From Methylobacterium sp. Leaf123 (GTDB lineage Bacteria; Pseudomonadota; Alphaproteobacteria; Rhizobiales; Beijerinckiaceae), in NCBI RefSeq assembly GCF_001423405.1, contig NZ_LMNS01000006.1, positions 32,661-96,660 of the forward strand: a stretch of 64,000 nucleotides of DNA, read 5' to 3'. The first letter of the stretch is position 1, and each line of letters opens with the position of its first letter. Of this stretch, positions 8,225-15,580 are shown piece by piece. Position numbers and translations under genes: made by a program. The notes below the pieces were generated by a model, which was not told the origin of the DNA, made no database searches, and worked only from the letters and a program-made list of their open reading frames with translations.

Positions 8225-9795
8225 GCGCGCCCGAACATCTCGTCTTCATCACCGGCAAGCTGGCCCATGCCCGCCTCGAAAAGGTCGCGGCGACGCTGCC
8301 GGCCGAGCGCTTCACCTGGAGCATCGCCGATGCCGGGGTGAAGGTCGCCGCGCTGATGACCGAAGAGATCATCAAGCGTCGAGTGCAGATGCCCGAGGGC
8401 GCGACTCGGATCGTCCTGCCCGGCCGTTGCCGCGCCAACCCGGAGGCCCTGGCCCAGCATTTCGGCCTACCGGTCGAGCGGGGGCCGGACGAGATCGTTG
8501 ATTTGCCGGCTTACCTTGGCCTGATCGGACGCAAGGTCGATCTCTCGCGCCACGACCTGCGCATCTTCTCCGAGATCGTCGATGCCTCGAAGATGACGCC
8601 CGACCAGATCCTGGCCAAGGGCCTCGACCTCGCCCGCCGCGGCGCCGACGTGATCGATCTCGGCGGGCTGCCCGACACGGCGTTCCCACACCTGGAAGAC
8701 AGCGTTCGGGCGCTGAAGGGCGCCGGGCTGAAGGTCAGCGTCGATTCCTTCTCCCTCGACGAGTTGACCCGCGGGGCGCGGGCCGGCGCCGACTTCCTGC
8801 TGAGCCTCAACGAGGAGACGCTGGATCTCGCCTTCGAGACCGACGCGGTGCCGATCCTCGTGCCGATGCGGCCCGACGACCTGCCCTCCCTCGACCGTGC
8901 CATCGAGCGGATGGAGCGGGCCGGGCGCCCCTACATGGCCGATCCGATCCTGGAGCCGATCCATTTCGGCTTCGTCGATTCGATCTGCCGCTACCGCGAG
9001 ATCCGGGCGCGCTGGCCGAACATCGAGATGATGATGGGCACCGGCAACCTCACCGAACTCACCGAGGCCGACAGCCTCGGCGTCACCGCGCTCCTTGTCG
9101 GCATGTGCTCGGAACTCGCCATCCGCAACGTGCTGATCGTGCAGGTCTCGAACCACACCCGCCGCACGGTGGAGGAGCACGACGCCGCCCGCCGGGTGAT
9201 GTACGCGGCCAAAGAGGACGCCGCCCTGCCCAAGGGCTACGGCCGCGAATTGCTCGCACTGCACGACAAGCGCCCCTTCGTGCAGACCTCCGATGAAATT
9301 GCCGCCCTGGCCGCGGAGGTGCGCGATCCCAATTACCGCATCGCCGTCGCCGAGGACGGCATCCACGTCTACAACCGCGACCGTCACACCACCGGCACCG
9401 ACGCCATGGCCTTCTTCCCCGAACTGAGCGTGGAGAGCGACGGCGCCCACGCCTTCTATCTCGGCGGAGAGCTGACCAAGGCCGAGACCGCGTTCCGCCT
9501 CGGCAAGCGCTACGTGCAGGACGAACCCCTCGATTGGGGCTGCGCCGCCGACCGCACCCAGGAAGACACCACCGCCTTCAAGGCGGCCGGGCCGACGAAA
9601 TCCGCCCATACCAAGCATAGCGGCCCCGAGGCGCCCGCCGCCGAGCGCGCGACCCGGGCCGATCCGGAGCGCGACGCCGCGCCGCCGCGGACCGAGACCG
9701 GAAGCGGCACGGCAACGGACCGCGACCCGCTCAGCGAGCCGAAGGGCGGCCGCATCGTCTGCGGCCGGCTGGTTCCCGACGAGGACCAAAACTGA
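8221..9795 (+). CDS. Dihydropteroate-synthase-like pterin-binding protein (archaeal DHPS-related family)
   Basis: A 524-residue protein. The N-terminal third (about 1-120) is of unknown type. The middle (about 130-340) is a pterin-binding TIM barrel like dihydropteroate synthase, with ADVIDLGGLPDTAF in the place of the DHPS DIGGES motif, then VSVDSF. The last 60 residues are low complexity (Ala/Pro/Glu/Thr-rich). This DHPS-related family occurs with H4MPT genes in methylotrophs and methanogens. A role in making the H4MPT pterin or a pterin-bound intermediate is likely, but the reaction is not settled to my knowledge. Its start overlaps the stop of mfnE by ATGA, so it is co-translated. A separate classical folP lies at 34379. 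Confidence 0.82.
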   Translation: MSAPEHLVFITGKLAHARLEKVAATLPAERFTWSIADAGVKVAALMTEEIIKRRVQMPEGATRIVLPGRCRANPEALAQHFGLPVERGPDEIVDLPAYLGLIGRKVDLSRHDLRIFSEIVDASKMTPDQILAKGLDLARRGADVIDLGGLPDTAFPHLEDSVRALKGAGLKVSVDSFSLDELTRGARAGADFLLSLNEETLDLAFETDAVPILVPMRPDDLPSLDRAIERMERAGRPYMADPILEPIHFGFVDSICRYREIRARWPNIEMMMGTGNLTELTEADSLGVTALLVGMCSELAIRNVLIVQVSNHTRRTVEEHDAARRVMYAAKEDAALPKGYGRELLALHDKRPFVQTSDEIAALAAEVRDPNYRIAVAEDGIHVYNRDRHTTGTDAMAFFPELSVESDGAHAFYLGGELTKAETAFRLGKRYVQDEPLDWGCAADRTQEDTTAFKAAGPTKSAHTKHSGPEAPAAERATRADPERDAAPPRTETGSGTATDRDPLSEPKGGRIVCGRLVPDEDQN

Positions 9796-9796
9796 G

Positions 9797-10393
9797 ATGC
9801 CGCTGATCCTTGAGACCGTCGTCACCACCCTGTCGGCGACGGGCGCGATGCATCTCGTGCCGTTCGGCCTGATCCGCGAGGACGAAGATTTCGTGCTTGC
9901 CCCGTTCCGTCCCTCGCCGACGATCGACAACCTCGCCGAGCGCCCGTTCTTCACGGCCTCGGCCCCGAGCGACGTGCGGGTGATCGCGGGCGTCGTCACC
10001 GGGCGGCGCGATTGGCCGGTGGTGGATTGCGATCACATTCCCGGCAAGCGCCTCGCCGAATGCTTCGGCCATGCCGAATTCGAGGTGGCGGCGATCGAGG
10101 ACGACCCGCAGCGCCCACGCTACCGCGGGCGGATGGTGCATGCGGTGAGCCACGTGCCGTTCATCGGCTACAACCGGGCGCAAGCCGCGGTGATCGAGGC
10201 GGCGATCCTGTCCACGCGGCTCCACATGCTGGAGCCGGAAAAGATCCTGACGGAGATGGCCTATCATGCCATAGCCATTGCCAAGACCGCCGGCCCCGCC
10301 GAGCGCGAGGCCTGGGACTGGATCGAGGACAAGGTCGCGGGGGCCCTGGGGCGCACCGGCCGCGTCCTCGACGGGACGAGCCGCCCCCTTTGA
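9797..10393 (+). CDS. DUF447 family protein linked to H4MPT/methylofuran genes
   Basis: A 198-residue protein resembling the DUF447 family, which is found in methanogens and in bacteria with the H4MPT pathway. The N-terminus (LILETVVTTLSATGAMHLVPFGL) looks like a flavin-reductase-like split barrel. The segment GYNRAQAAVIEAAILSTRLHML is the best-conserved part. No catalytic residues can be named. It starts 1 bp after the stop of the DHPS-like gene and is the last gene of the mfnB operon. A flavin or cofactor-related role in H4MPT synthesis is possible. A hydrophobic patch near residue 20 is too short for a membrane anchor. Confidence 0.8.
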   Translation: MPLILETVVTTLSATGAMHLVPFGLIREDEDFVLAPFRPSPTIDNLAERPFFTASAPSDVRVIAGVVTGRRDWPVVDCDHIPGKRLAECFGHAEFEVAAIEDDPQRPRYRGRMVHAVSHVPFIGYNRAQAAVIEAAILSTRLHMLEPEKILTEMAYHAIAIAKTAGPAEREAWDWIEDKVAGALGRTGRVLDGTSRPL

Positions 10394-10434
10394 GGCGCCG
10401 ACAGACTCAAGCAATGCTCAAGGAGATTCCCGGT

Positions 10435-10968
10435 TTGAAGCGGATCGCATGGCTCGCCGCCGCGGCGCTCGCCGTCACCACCTTCGGGGCGCAAGCCCAG
10501 CACGCGCCGACCCGGCGCAAGATCGTCGAGAGCGTCACCATCGACGCCTCAGCCGACAAGGTCTGGACGGTGATCGGCAACCCCGCCGATGCGGGCTGGA
10601 TCGAGAACGTGGCGCGCGGCGAGCGGCAGGGCAGCGCCGACAAGCCGGTCTTCCGGCTAACGCTGAAGAACGGCCACGTCATCGTCGAGGAGAGCCGCAA
10701 GCTCGATCCCGAGCGCAAGAGCTTCGGCTATTACATCCTCGAGAACGACGTCTCCGACCTGCCGGCCAAGGATTATTCGGCCACGATCTCGGTGCAGCCC
10801 GAGGGCGCGCAGGCCCGGGTCGAGTGGCGGGCCGCCTTCTATCGCGGCCATCCGAACAACGACCCGCCGCCCGAACTCAACGACGAGAATTCGGAGAAGC
10901 GCGTGCGGGCCTGGATTCATGCCAGCCTTGAGAACCTCAAGGCCCGGCTTGAGAAGAGCGGCTCCTGA
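10435..10968 (+). CDS. Periplasmic SRPBCC-fold protein, MxaD-like (paralogue 1)
   Basis: A 177-residue exported protein of the SRPBCC (START-like) fold, the family of MxaD, which helps methanol dehydrogenase interact with its cytochrome. It has a signal peptide with cleavage near AQA. Motifs shared with its neighbour at 11034 are the N-terminal SADKVWTVIGN and the C-terminal FYRG-x3-NNDPPPELNDE. I chose the TTG at 10435 because AAGGAG lies 9 bases upstream and it gives a short basic signal-peptide start. An ATG at 10414 would add seven residues. It follows the DUF447 gene by about 40 bp. It could be a periplasmic chaperone or electron-transfer facilitator for a PQQ enzyme. Confidence 0.8.
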   Translation: MKRIAWLAAAALAVTTFGAQAQHAPTRRKIVESVTIDASADKVWTVIGNPADAGWIENVARGERQGSADKPVFRLTLKNGHVIVEESRKLDPERKSFGYYILENDVSDLPAKDYSATISVQPEGAQARVEWRAAFYRGHPNNDPPPELNDENSEKRVRAWIHASLENLKARLEKSGS

Positions 10969-11033
10969 CACAAGTCGCTCGAATGAGGGATGAGGCTGCC
11001 ATGCTCGGCGGCCTCAACGGGAGGAGAAAAACA

Positions 11034-11564
11034 ATGAAGTTCAGGACGCTCGCCGCCGTGGCGGCGCTGGCTACGGTCACCTTCGCCGCGCAGGCCCACG
11101 GCCCGACCCGGCAGAAGGTGTCGGAGTCGATCGAGATCAACGCCCCCGCCGACAAGGTCTGGGCGATCGTCGGCAATTTCCAGGACGGAAGCTGGATTCC
11201 GGTGGTCGAGAAGACCGAGGGCAAGGGCGGCAACGAGGTCAAGGCGACCCGCACGCTGACCCTGAAGGGCGGCGCGACGGTCGAGGAAGAGCTCGCCAAA
11301 TACGACGCCGAGAAGAAGCTCCTCATGTACCGGATCACCAAGGTCGACGTGAAGACCCTGCCGGTGAACGATTATTCCTCGACGATCGAGCTCGAGGGCG
11401 ACGGCGCCAAGACCAAGATGACGTGGCGCGGCGCGTTCTACCGCGGCTACATGAACAACGATCCGCCGCCCGAGCTGAACGACGAGGCCTCCAAGAAGGC
11501 CGTGCTCGGCCTCTACAAGGCGGGCCTGGAGAACGTGAAGGCCAAGGCCGAGAAGGGCTCGTAA
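11034..11564 (+). CDS. Periplasmic SRPBCC-fold protein, MxaD-like (paralogue 2)
   Basis: A 176-residue exported protein clearly homologous to the one just upstream: both have a DKVWxxxGN motif, a central beta-rich part and the C-terminal GAFYRG-x3-NNDPPPELNDE signature. The signal peptide is about 21 residues (cleavage near AQA). A strong ribosome binding site (GGGAGGAG) lies 7-12 bases before the ATG at 11034. The pair looks like a tandem duplication. It is followed within 5 bp by a beta-propeller gene and probably shares its transcript. Function by family: periplasmic assistance of PQQ methanol dehydrogenase and cytochrome c. That is an inference from MxaD. Confidence 0.85.
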   Translation: MKFRTLAAVAALATVTFAAQAHGPTRQKVSESIEINAPADKVWAIVGNFQDGSWIPVVEKTEGKGGNEVKATRTLTLKGGATVEEELAKYDAEKKLLMYRITKVDVKTLPVNDYSSTIELEGDGAKTKMTWRGAFYRGYMNNDPPPELNDEASKKAVLGLYKAGLENVKAKAEKGS

Positions 11565-11589
11565 GGGTTTGACAACATACGGAGCCGGC

Positions 11590-12690
11590 ATGCGCTGCTC
11601 ACTTCGGCTCACAGGCCGGCTCCTCCCTCTCCCCTTCGCGGGAGAGGGTGGCCCCCGAAGGGGGTCGGGTGAGGGGCTGGCTCCGCATTGTCCGGAAGCG
11701 ACGCTCCCCTCTCCCGCCTCGCATCCGCGAGGCACCCTCCCCCGCAGAGGGGGGAGGGCATTTATAGCCCTTGCCTACCTTCTGACCGTCGGCTCGCCCG
11801 CCCAGGCGCAGGAAGCCCTGGTCACGGCGCAACTCGGCAACGCCGTCGAGATCATCGACCTCGCGTCCCAGAAAATCCTGCACTCGATCCCCGTGCCGGG
11901 GGCGCCGGCCGGCATCGCCGTCTCGCCCGACCGGAAGACGGCCTACGTCACCCGCCCGGAGGGTCACGGCGTCTCGGTGATCGATCTCGACGCGCGCAGG
12001 GTGAGGGCGAGCCTCGATTTGCCCGGCGGCCCGCTCGGCATCGGCGTCAATCCGAAATCCGGCGAGGTCTACGTCGCCGATTGGTACGGTGCGCGCGTGT
12101 TCGTGCTGCGCCCGAATGCGGCGGGCCTGACGCTGGAGGGCGAAATCGCCACCGGGAAATCCCCCTCGGGCATCGCCGTGACGCCGGACGGCGCCACGCT
12201 GCTGGTGGCCAACCGCGAATCCGACTCGGTCTCGATCATCGACGTGGCGAGCCGCCGGGAGACACGGCGCGTGTCCGTCGGCCAGCACCCGTTCGGCCTG
12301 ACCCTCTCGGCGGACGGCGCCACCGCCTACACCGCCAACGTGGTCTCGAACGATGTCTCGGCGATCGATCTCGCCGCCGGCCGCGAGACCGGCCGCGTCG
12401 CCACCGGCCAGCGGCCCTACGTGATCGCGTTCGCCGCCGGCAAAGGATTCGTGACCGACCAGTATTCCAACACCGTGACGGTGTTCGACCCCACGAGCCT
12501 GAAGACACTCACCGCCATCGATGTCGGCGATCACCCCGAGGGGATCGCCGCCACCCGCGACGGGAAGACGATCGTCGTCGCCAACTGGGGCGATAACGCC
12601 CTAAGCCTGATCGACCCGTCGAGCCTCACGGTCACCGGCACGATCGCGACCGGCGACGGGCCGCGCGCCTTCGGGGATTTCCTGCGGTAG
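11590..12690 (+). CDS. YVTN-type beta-propeller with a repeat element inside its signal peptide
   Basis: A predicted 366-residue protein. From about residue 70 it is an exported beta-propeller with roughly seven blades (repeated VSVIDL- or VSIIDVA-type strands followed by G-x-x-P-x-G). It is related to the propeller at 3673-4659. The N-terminus reads MRCSLRLT, then about 45 residues encoded by the dispersed repeat at 11622-11759, then a hydrophobic core (IALAYLLTVG) and a cleavage site near AQA. No usual start codon exists between the repeat and the core. A TTG at 11569 is an alternative start 5 bp after the SRPBCC gene. It may work with the two MxaD-like proteins in the periplasm. Confidence 0.75.
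   Translation: MRCSLRLTGRLLPLPFAGEGGPRRGSGEGLAPHCPEATLPSPASHPRGTLPRRGGRAFIALAYLLTVGSPAQAQEALVTAQLGNAVEIIDLASQKILHSIPVPGAPAGIAVSPDRKTAYVTRPEGHGVSVIDLDARRVRASLDLPGGPLGIGVNPKSGEVYVADWYGARVFVLRPNAAGLTLEGEIATGKSPSGIAVTPDGATLLVANRESDSVSIIDVASRRETRRVSVGQHPFGLTLSADGATAYTANVVSNDVSAIDLAAGRETGRVATGQRPYVIAFAAGKGFVTDQYSNTVTVFDPTSLKTLTAIDVGDHPEGIAATRDGKTIVVANWGDNALSLIDPSSLTVTGTIATGDGPRAFGDFLR
11622..11759. repeat. GC-rich dispersed repeat, family 1, copy 2 (within a coding region)
   Basis: About 138 bp, inverted relative to the copies at 2971 and 17384. It shares the GCCTCGCATCCGCGAGGCACC arm and the centre TCCGGAAGCGACGCTCCCCT. Relative to the direction of its host gene it has the same orientation as copy 1, but it is read in a different frame, so the element is open in at least two frames. 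Confidence 0.85.
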
Positions 12691-12692
12691 AG

Positions 12693-12893
12693 TCAGGCCG
12701 CTGCGGGCGGATCGCCGGAGCCCGTCTCGGTGGGCGAGTTGAGGACGTCTTCCAGCTCATCCACGAGGCGGTCGATCTGATCCTCGCTCGCCAGAACCCG
12801 TGTGGTCCGGCCGTCCTCGGTGACGAAAGCCAACTCGATCGCCTCGCCGGTCCGGGTGGCCAGGATGCGGGCGAGCTTGTTTCCTGCAGTCAT
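12693..12893 (-). CDS. Small conserved-looking protein beside the mfnF-like gene
   Basis: A 66-residue acidic protein with no signal peptide. The N-terminal half (AGNKLARILATRTGEAIELAF) looks like a small beta-rich segment and the C-terminal half (EDQIDRLVDELEDVL) like an amphipathic helix. AAGGAG lies 6-11 bases before the ATG at 12893, which decides the start. It lies about 50 bp downstream of the mfnF-like gene on the same strand. Family not recognised. Given its neighbours it may be a small partner of the methylofuran/H4MPT pathway. Confidence 0.7.
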   Translation of the reverse strand: MTAGNKLARILATRTGEAIELAFVTEDGRTTRVLASEDQIDRLVDELEDVLNSPTETGSGDPPAAA

Positions 12894-12945
12894 GCGCATC
12901 TCCTTGTGACCTGCCCCCGTCAACGCGCGGGAGCGGCCCCGTTCC

Positions 12946-13980
12946 TCAGGCGATCAAGCCCACGGCCACCGCCGGGCCGCAGGTCGAGACCCAGGCGGCA
13001 TCCCCGCCGTTCAAGCACCCGGCGATGATCTCGGTGAGCGGCACCGGGCGGCGTCCGAGCCGGGCGGCCAGCCGCTCGGCCAGGAAGCGGCCGGCACCGC
13101 ACACGACGAGCGGCGCGTCCTCCGGCAGATCGGGGCGCGACAGCAGGATCGCGGCTACATCGTGCAGCGGGCGCAGTTGCGCCTCGGCGAACCACGCGGC
13201 CAGCGCCCGCCACTCCTCGGCGCTCCCCTCCCCCCGGTCGCGGCCGACCATGCGGGCGAGCCGGATCTCGGTCTCAGGGATCGATTTGCCCTTCAGGTCG
13301 GCGCTGTATTGCTGGTCGGCGCCCTCCGGCAGGTCGCCGGTGAGCCGGTAGATGTCGGCGGTGCTGGCAAAGGTCTCGGCCATCAGCCGCGTGCGCCGGC
13401 CGCGCCAGGGCGCGTGGGTGGCAAAGGCGAGGAGCGGCGTACGCACCACGCCGGTATAGACCAGTTCGCCCGTCTCCAGCCGCTCGGCGTCGCTGTAGCC
13501 CTGCGCCGCGGGCCGGCCCCCGACGATCGGGATCAGGTCGGCGGTGGTCGAGCCGATATCGACCAGCAGCGCATGACCCGCGCGCCGGCCGATCAGGGCG
13601 GCGGTGGCATGCCAGTTGGCCGAGGCGATGTCGGCCGCGTGCGCGCGGGCGTTGTCGGCCGAGACGAAGCCGGCGCGGCCGGCATAGATCCGCACGTGGC
13701 CCTTGAGCGTCGCGGCCGCCCAGGCGGACAGTTGATGCACCCCGTCGGTGCGGTCGGCGAAGCAATCGGTCAGCTCGCCGGTCATGGTGACGGCGTGGGT
13801 GGCCTCGCCCCGCACCCAATCCGGCAATTGCGCGAAGGTCTCGTCCAGGGCGGGCACGCCGCGCCACAGCCGGCACGGCGCCTGCACCGCCTCGACCACG
13901 CGGCCCGCCTCGACGAGGGCCGCCTTGACATGCACCCCGCCGAGATCCCACCCGATGACCCTGGTTCCAGTCCGGTTCAC
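12946..13980 (-). CDS. mfnF: H4MPT-linked C1 transfer pathway protein, MfnF-like (hydantoinase/oxoprolinase fold)
   Basis: A 344-residue protein of the ASKHA/hydantoinase-like family. An N-terminal nucleotide-fold segment VIGWDLGGVHVKAAL lies near residue 8, a second phosphate-type segment LLVDIGSTTADLIPI near residue 140, and the C-terminus has LVVCGAGRFLAERLA. In methanogens MfnF condenses the aminomethylfuran diphosphate with the glutamyl-tyramine part of methanofuran. The start is the GTG at 13980, only 3 bp from the divergent ATG of the HisA/F-like gene at 13984. It is likely part of the methylofuran pathway with mfnB and mfnE at 6894-8224. The assignment rests on family resemblance and context. 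Confidence 0.85.
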   Translation of the reverse strand: MNRTGTRVIGWDLGGVHVKAALVEAGRVVEAVQAPCRLWRGVPALDETFAQLPDWVRGEATHAVTMTGELTDCFADRTDGVHQLSAWAAATLKGHVRIYAGRAGFVSADNARAHAADIASANWHATAALIGRRAGHALLVDIGSTTADLIPIVGGRPAAQGYSDAERLETGELVYTGVVRTPLLAFATHAPWRGRRTRLMAETFASTADIYRLTGDLPEGADQQYSADLKGKSIPETEIRLARMVGRDRGEGSAEEWRALAAWFAEAQLRPLHDVAAILLSRPDLPEDAPLVVCGAGRFLAERLAARLGRRPVPLTEIIAGCLNGGDAAWVSTCGPAVAVGLIA

Positions 13981-13983
13981 GCG

Positions 13984-14679
13984 ATGTCTCACGGTTCTGA
14001 GGGGCGGCCGTTTCGGCTGATCCCGGTGATCGACCTGCGCCATGGGCAGGTGGTGCGCGCCCGCGCGGGCGAGCGTGACGCCTATGCCCCGATCGATACC
14101 CCCTTGGCCAGAGGCTCCAGGCCCGCCGACGTGGCCCGCGGCCTTCTCGATGCCGTCGGGGGAGACCGGCTCTACGTCGCCGACCTCGACGCGATCATGG
14201 AGGGCCGGGAGCCCGACCGCGCCAGCCTGGAGGCGGTGGCCGCAGCCTGCCTCGGGGTTACGCTGTGGGTCGATGCCGGATTCTCGGATTTGCCGGGCGT
14301 CGAGCGTTTCACCGCGTTCGGGCTCGGTCGCCCGGTGATCGGTAGCGAGAGCCAGCGGGATGCGGATCTCGTGCGCGCGCTCGGCAACGGTGCCGTGCTC
14401 TCCCTCGACAGCCGCGGCGATGAGCGGCTCGGGCCGGACACCCTGCACGACGATGCGGCGACGTGGCCCGAGGATGTGATCGTGATGACGCTGGCACGGG
14501 TCGGCACCGGGACCGGCCCCGATCTCTCGGGGGTGTCGCGGGCGGTCGCGGCGGGCGAGGGCCGGCGGATCTATGCGGCCGGCGGCGTGCGGGGCCCGGA
14601 GGATGCGGTACGGCTCAGCGAGGCCGGGGCGGCCGGAGTGCTCGTGGCCTCGGCGATCCATGACAGGCGACTGCGCTGA
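13984..14679 (+). CDS. HisA/HisF-related protein of the H4MPT gene cluster
   Basis: A 231-residue TIM-barrel protein related to HisA/HisF. The N-terminal strand has the HisA-type IPVIDLRHGQVVRA, and the C-terminal phosphate site reads YAAGGVRGPEDAVRL, then GVLVASAIHD. Archaea and H4MPT-using methylotrophs carry a HisA/F-related protein of this kind in place of a true histidine enzyme. Its reaction is not known to me; sugar- or pterin-phosphate isomerisation is a reasonable guess. It is divergent from the mfnF-like gene with just 3 bp between start codons and converges with fae at its other end. Confidence 0.82.
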   Translation: MSHGSEGRPFRLIPVIDLRHGQVVRARAGERDAYAPIDTPLARGSRPADVARGLLDAVGGDRLYVADLDAIMEGREPDRASLEAVAAACLGVTLWVDAGFSDLPGVERFTAFGLGRPVIGSESQRDADLVRALGNGAVLSLDSRGDERLGPDTLHDDAATWPEDVIVMTLARVGTGTGPDLSGVSRAVAAGEGRRIYAAGGVRGPEDAVRLSEAGAAGVLVASAIHDRRLR

Positions 14680-14705
14680 GGTTCAAAGCAGGCTCCAAAA
14701 AGAAA

Positions 14706-14725
14706 GGGACGGCCGAAGCCGTCCC
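14706..14725 (-). terminator. Intrinsic terminator after fae
   Basis: A perfect 8-bp stem (GGGACGGC / GCCGTCCC) with a CGAA loop. On the minus strand it is followed by TTTCTTTTT (14697-14705 on the plus strand is AAAAAGAAA). It therefore ends transcripts of fae. It lies between fae and the convergent HisA/F-like gene and could also weakly stop reading from the other side. Confidence 0.85.
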
Positions 14726-14821
14726 AATCACTAACTAACGTCCAAGGAAGATCGAAGCCAGTCGCTGGAGCAGACCCCGCTGTGCGGGCGGAGGCTCGCT
14801 CTGCCCAGGACTGCCTCCGAT

Positions 14822-15334
14822 CTAAGCGTTGGCGGCGAAGGGGTGGGTCGCCGACTTGCGCTGCTCGGTGACAACCGAAGCCTTCGGCTCGCCGTTGACG
14901 GCGCGCTGGATCGAAAGCTTGGTGGCCTCGTAGTTGTACTTCTGGATCTTGGCGTCGTCGGCCGCTTCCCAGTGGATGAACACGCCGACCAGCACGTACA
15001 GGTCGTCGGCTTCGTCAGCCGGGATGATGCCTTCGGCAACCGCATCCTGCACGGCCATGGCGACGCCATGCTGGGCCGGGCCAAACATCTGGACGGCCTG
15101 ACGGGCGTCGTTGATGGTGACCTTGTTGAACATCAGCGTGTTCGGCTTGCACGGCAGGTTCGGCGCGATCACGGCGAGCAGGCTGGTGAAGCCGTGCTTG
15201 TTGTTGACCAGACCGTTGCAGAAGGCCGTCTCGGCAGGCGAACCGCGCGGTCCGATGATGAGGTCGATGTGAGCGACTTCGTTGCCATCGCCGACGAGGG
15301 CTTCGCCGACCTGAACCTTGGTGATTTTTGCCAT
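14822..15334 (-). CDS. fae: Formaldehyde-activating enzyme (Fae)
   Basis: A 170-residue cytoplasmic enzyme that condenses formaldehyde with H4MPT to methylene-H4MPT, the entry to formaldehyde oxidation. The N-terminus [19 protein letters not shown] and the segment [10 protein letters not shown] with the conserved His (residue 22) are characteristic. The length is that of the known Methylorubrum protein. The start at 15334 has a GGGAGAG-type site upstream (AGGGAGAGACCCCGA), and all longer forms are arginine-rich non-homologous sequence. A strong intrinsic terminator follows. The isolated position with about 245 bp upstream suggests its own promoter, as expected for a very abundant protein. Confidence 0.97.
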
Positions 15335-15580
15335 TCGGGGTCTCTCCCTGGATTCCTGAAAAAAGGCCCGCCCTGAGAGGAGGCGAGGCCTGGAAGCCAT
15401 CCTTGTTTGCGGCGCCCGGCTGAGAGCCGAGCCGGTTTGCCCGGATAGCGGGGCGGACCCTACAGCGGGCCATTCCGCCGAACAACCCGCGCAAAGCCCT
15501 GAAATCTGCGATTTTTTGGAAGCCGGGGGGCCTTGACGCAACGAGATTCGTCCCCTCGCGGGCGAGGGCTCGGCAAAGCT
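15335..15580 (-). promoter_or_regulatory. Probable fae promoter and leader region
   Basis: About 245 bp without a gene between orf7 and fae. It holds the fae ribosome binding site and should hold a fae promoter, because fae is followed by its own terminator. I could not fix -35/-10 boxes with confidence. A run CGATTTTTTGGAAG near 15510 stands out as A/T-rich. Confidence 0.4.

Noticed and set aside
13981..14661. Extension of the mfnF-like frame to 571 codons across the HisA/F-like gene
   Set aside because: The extension is the antisense of a clear TIM-barrel gene. The ASKHA-type domain begins at the GTG at 13980.
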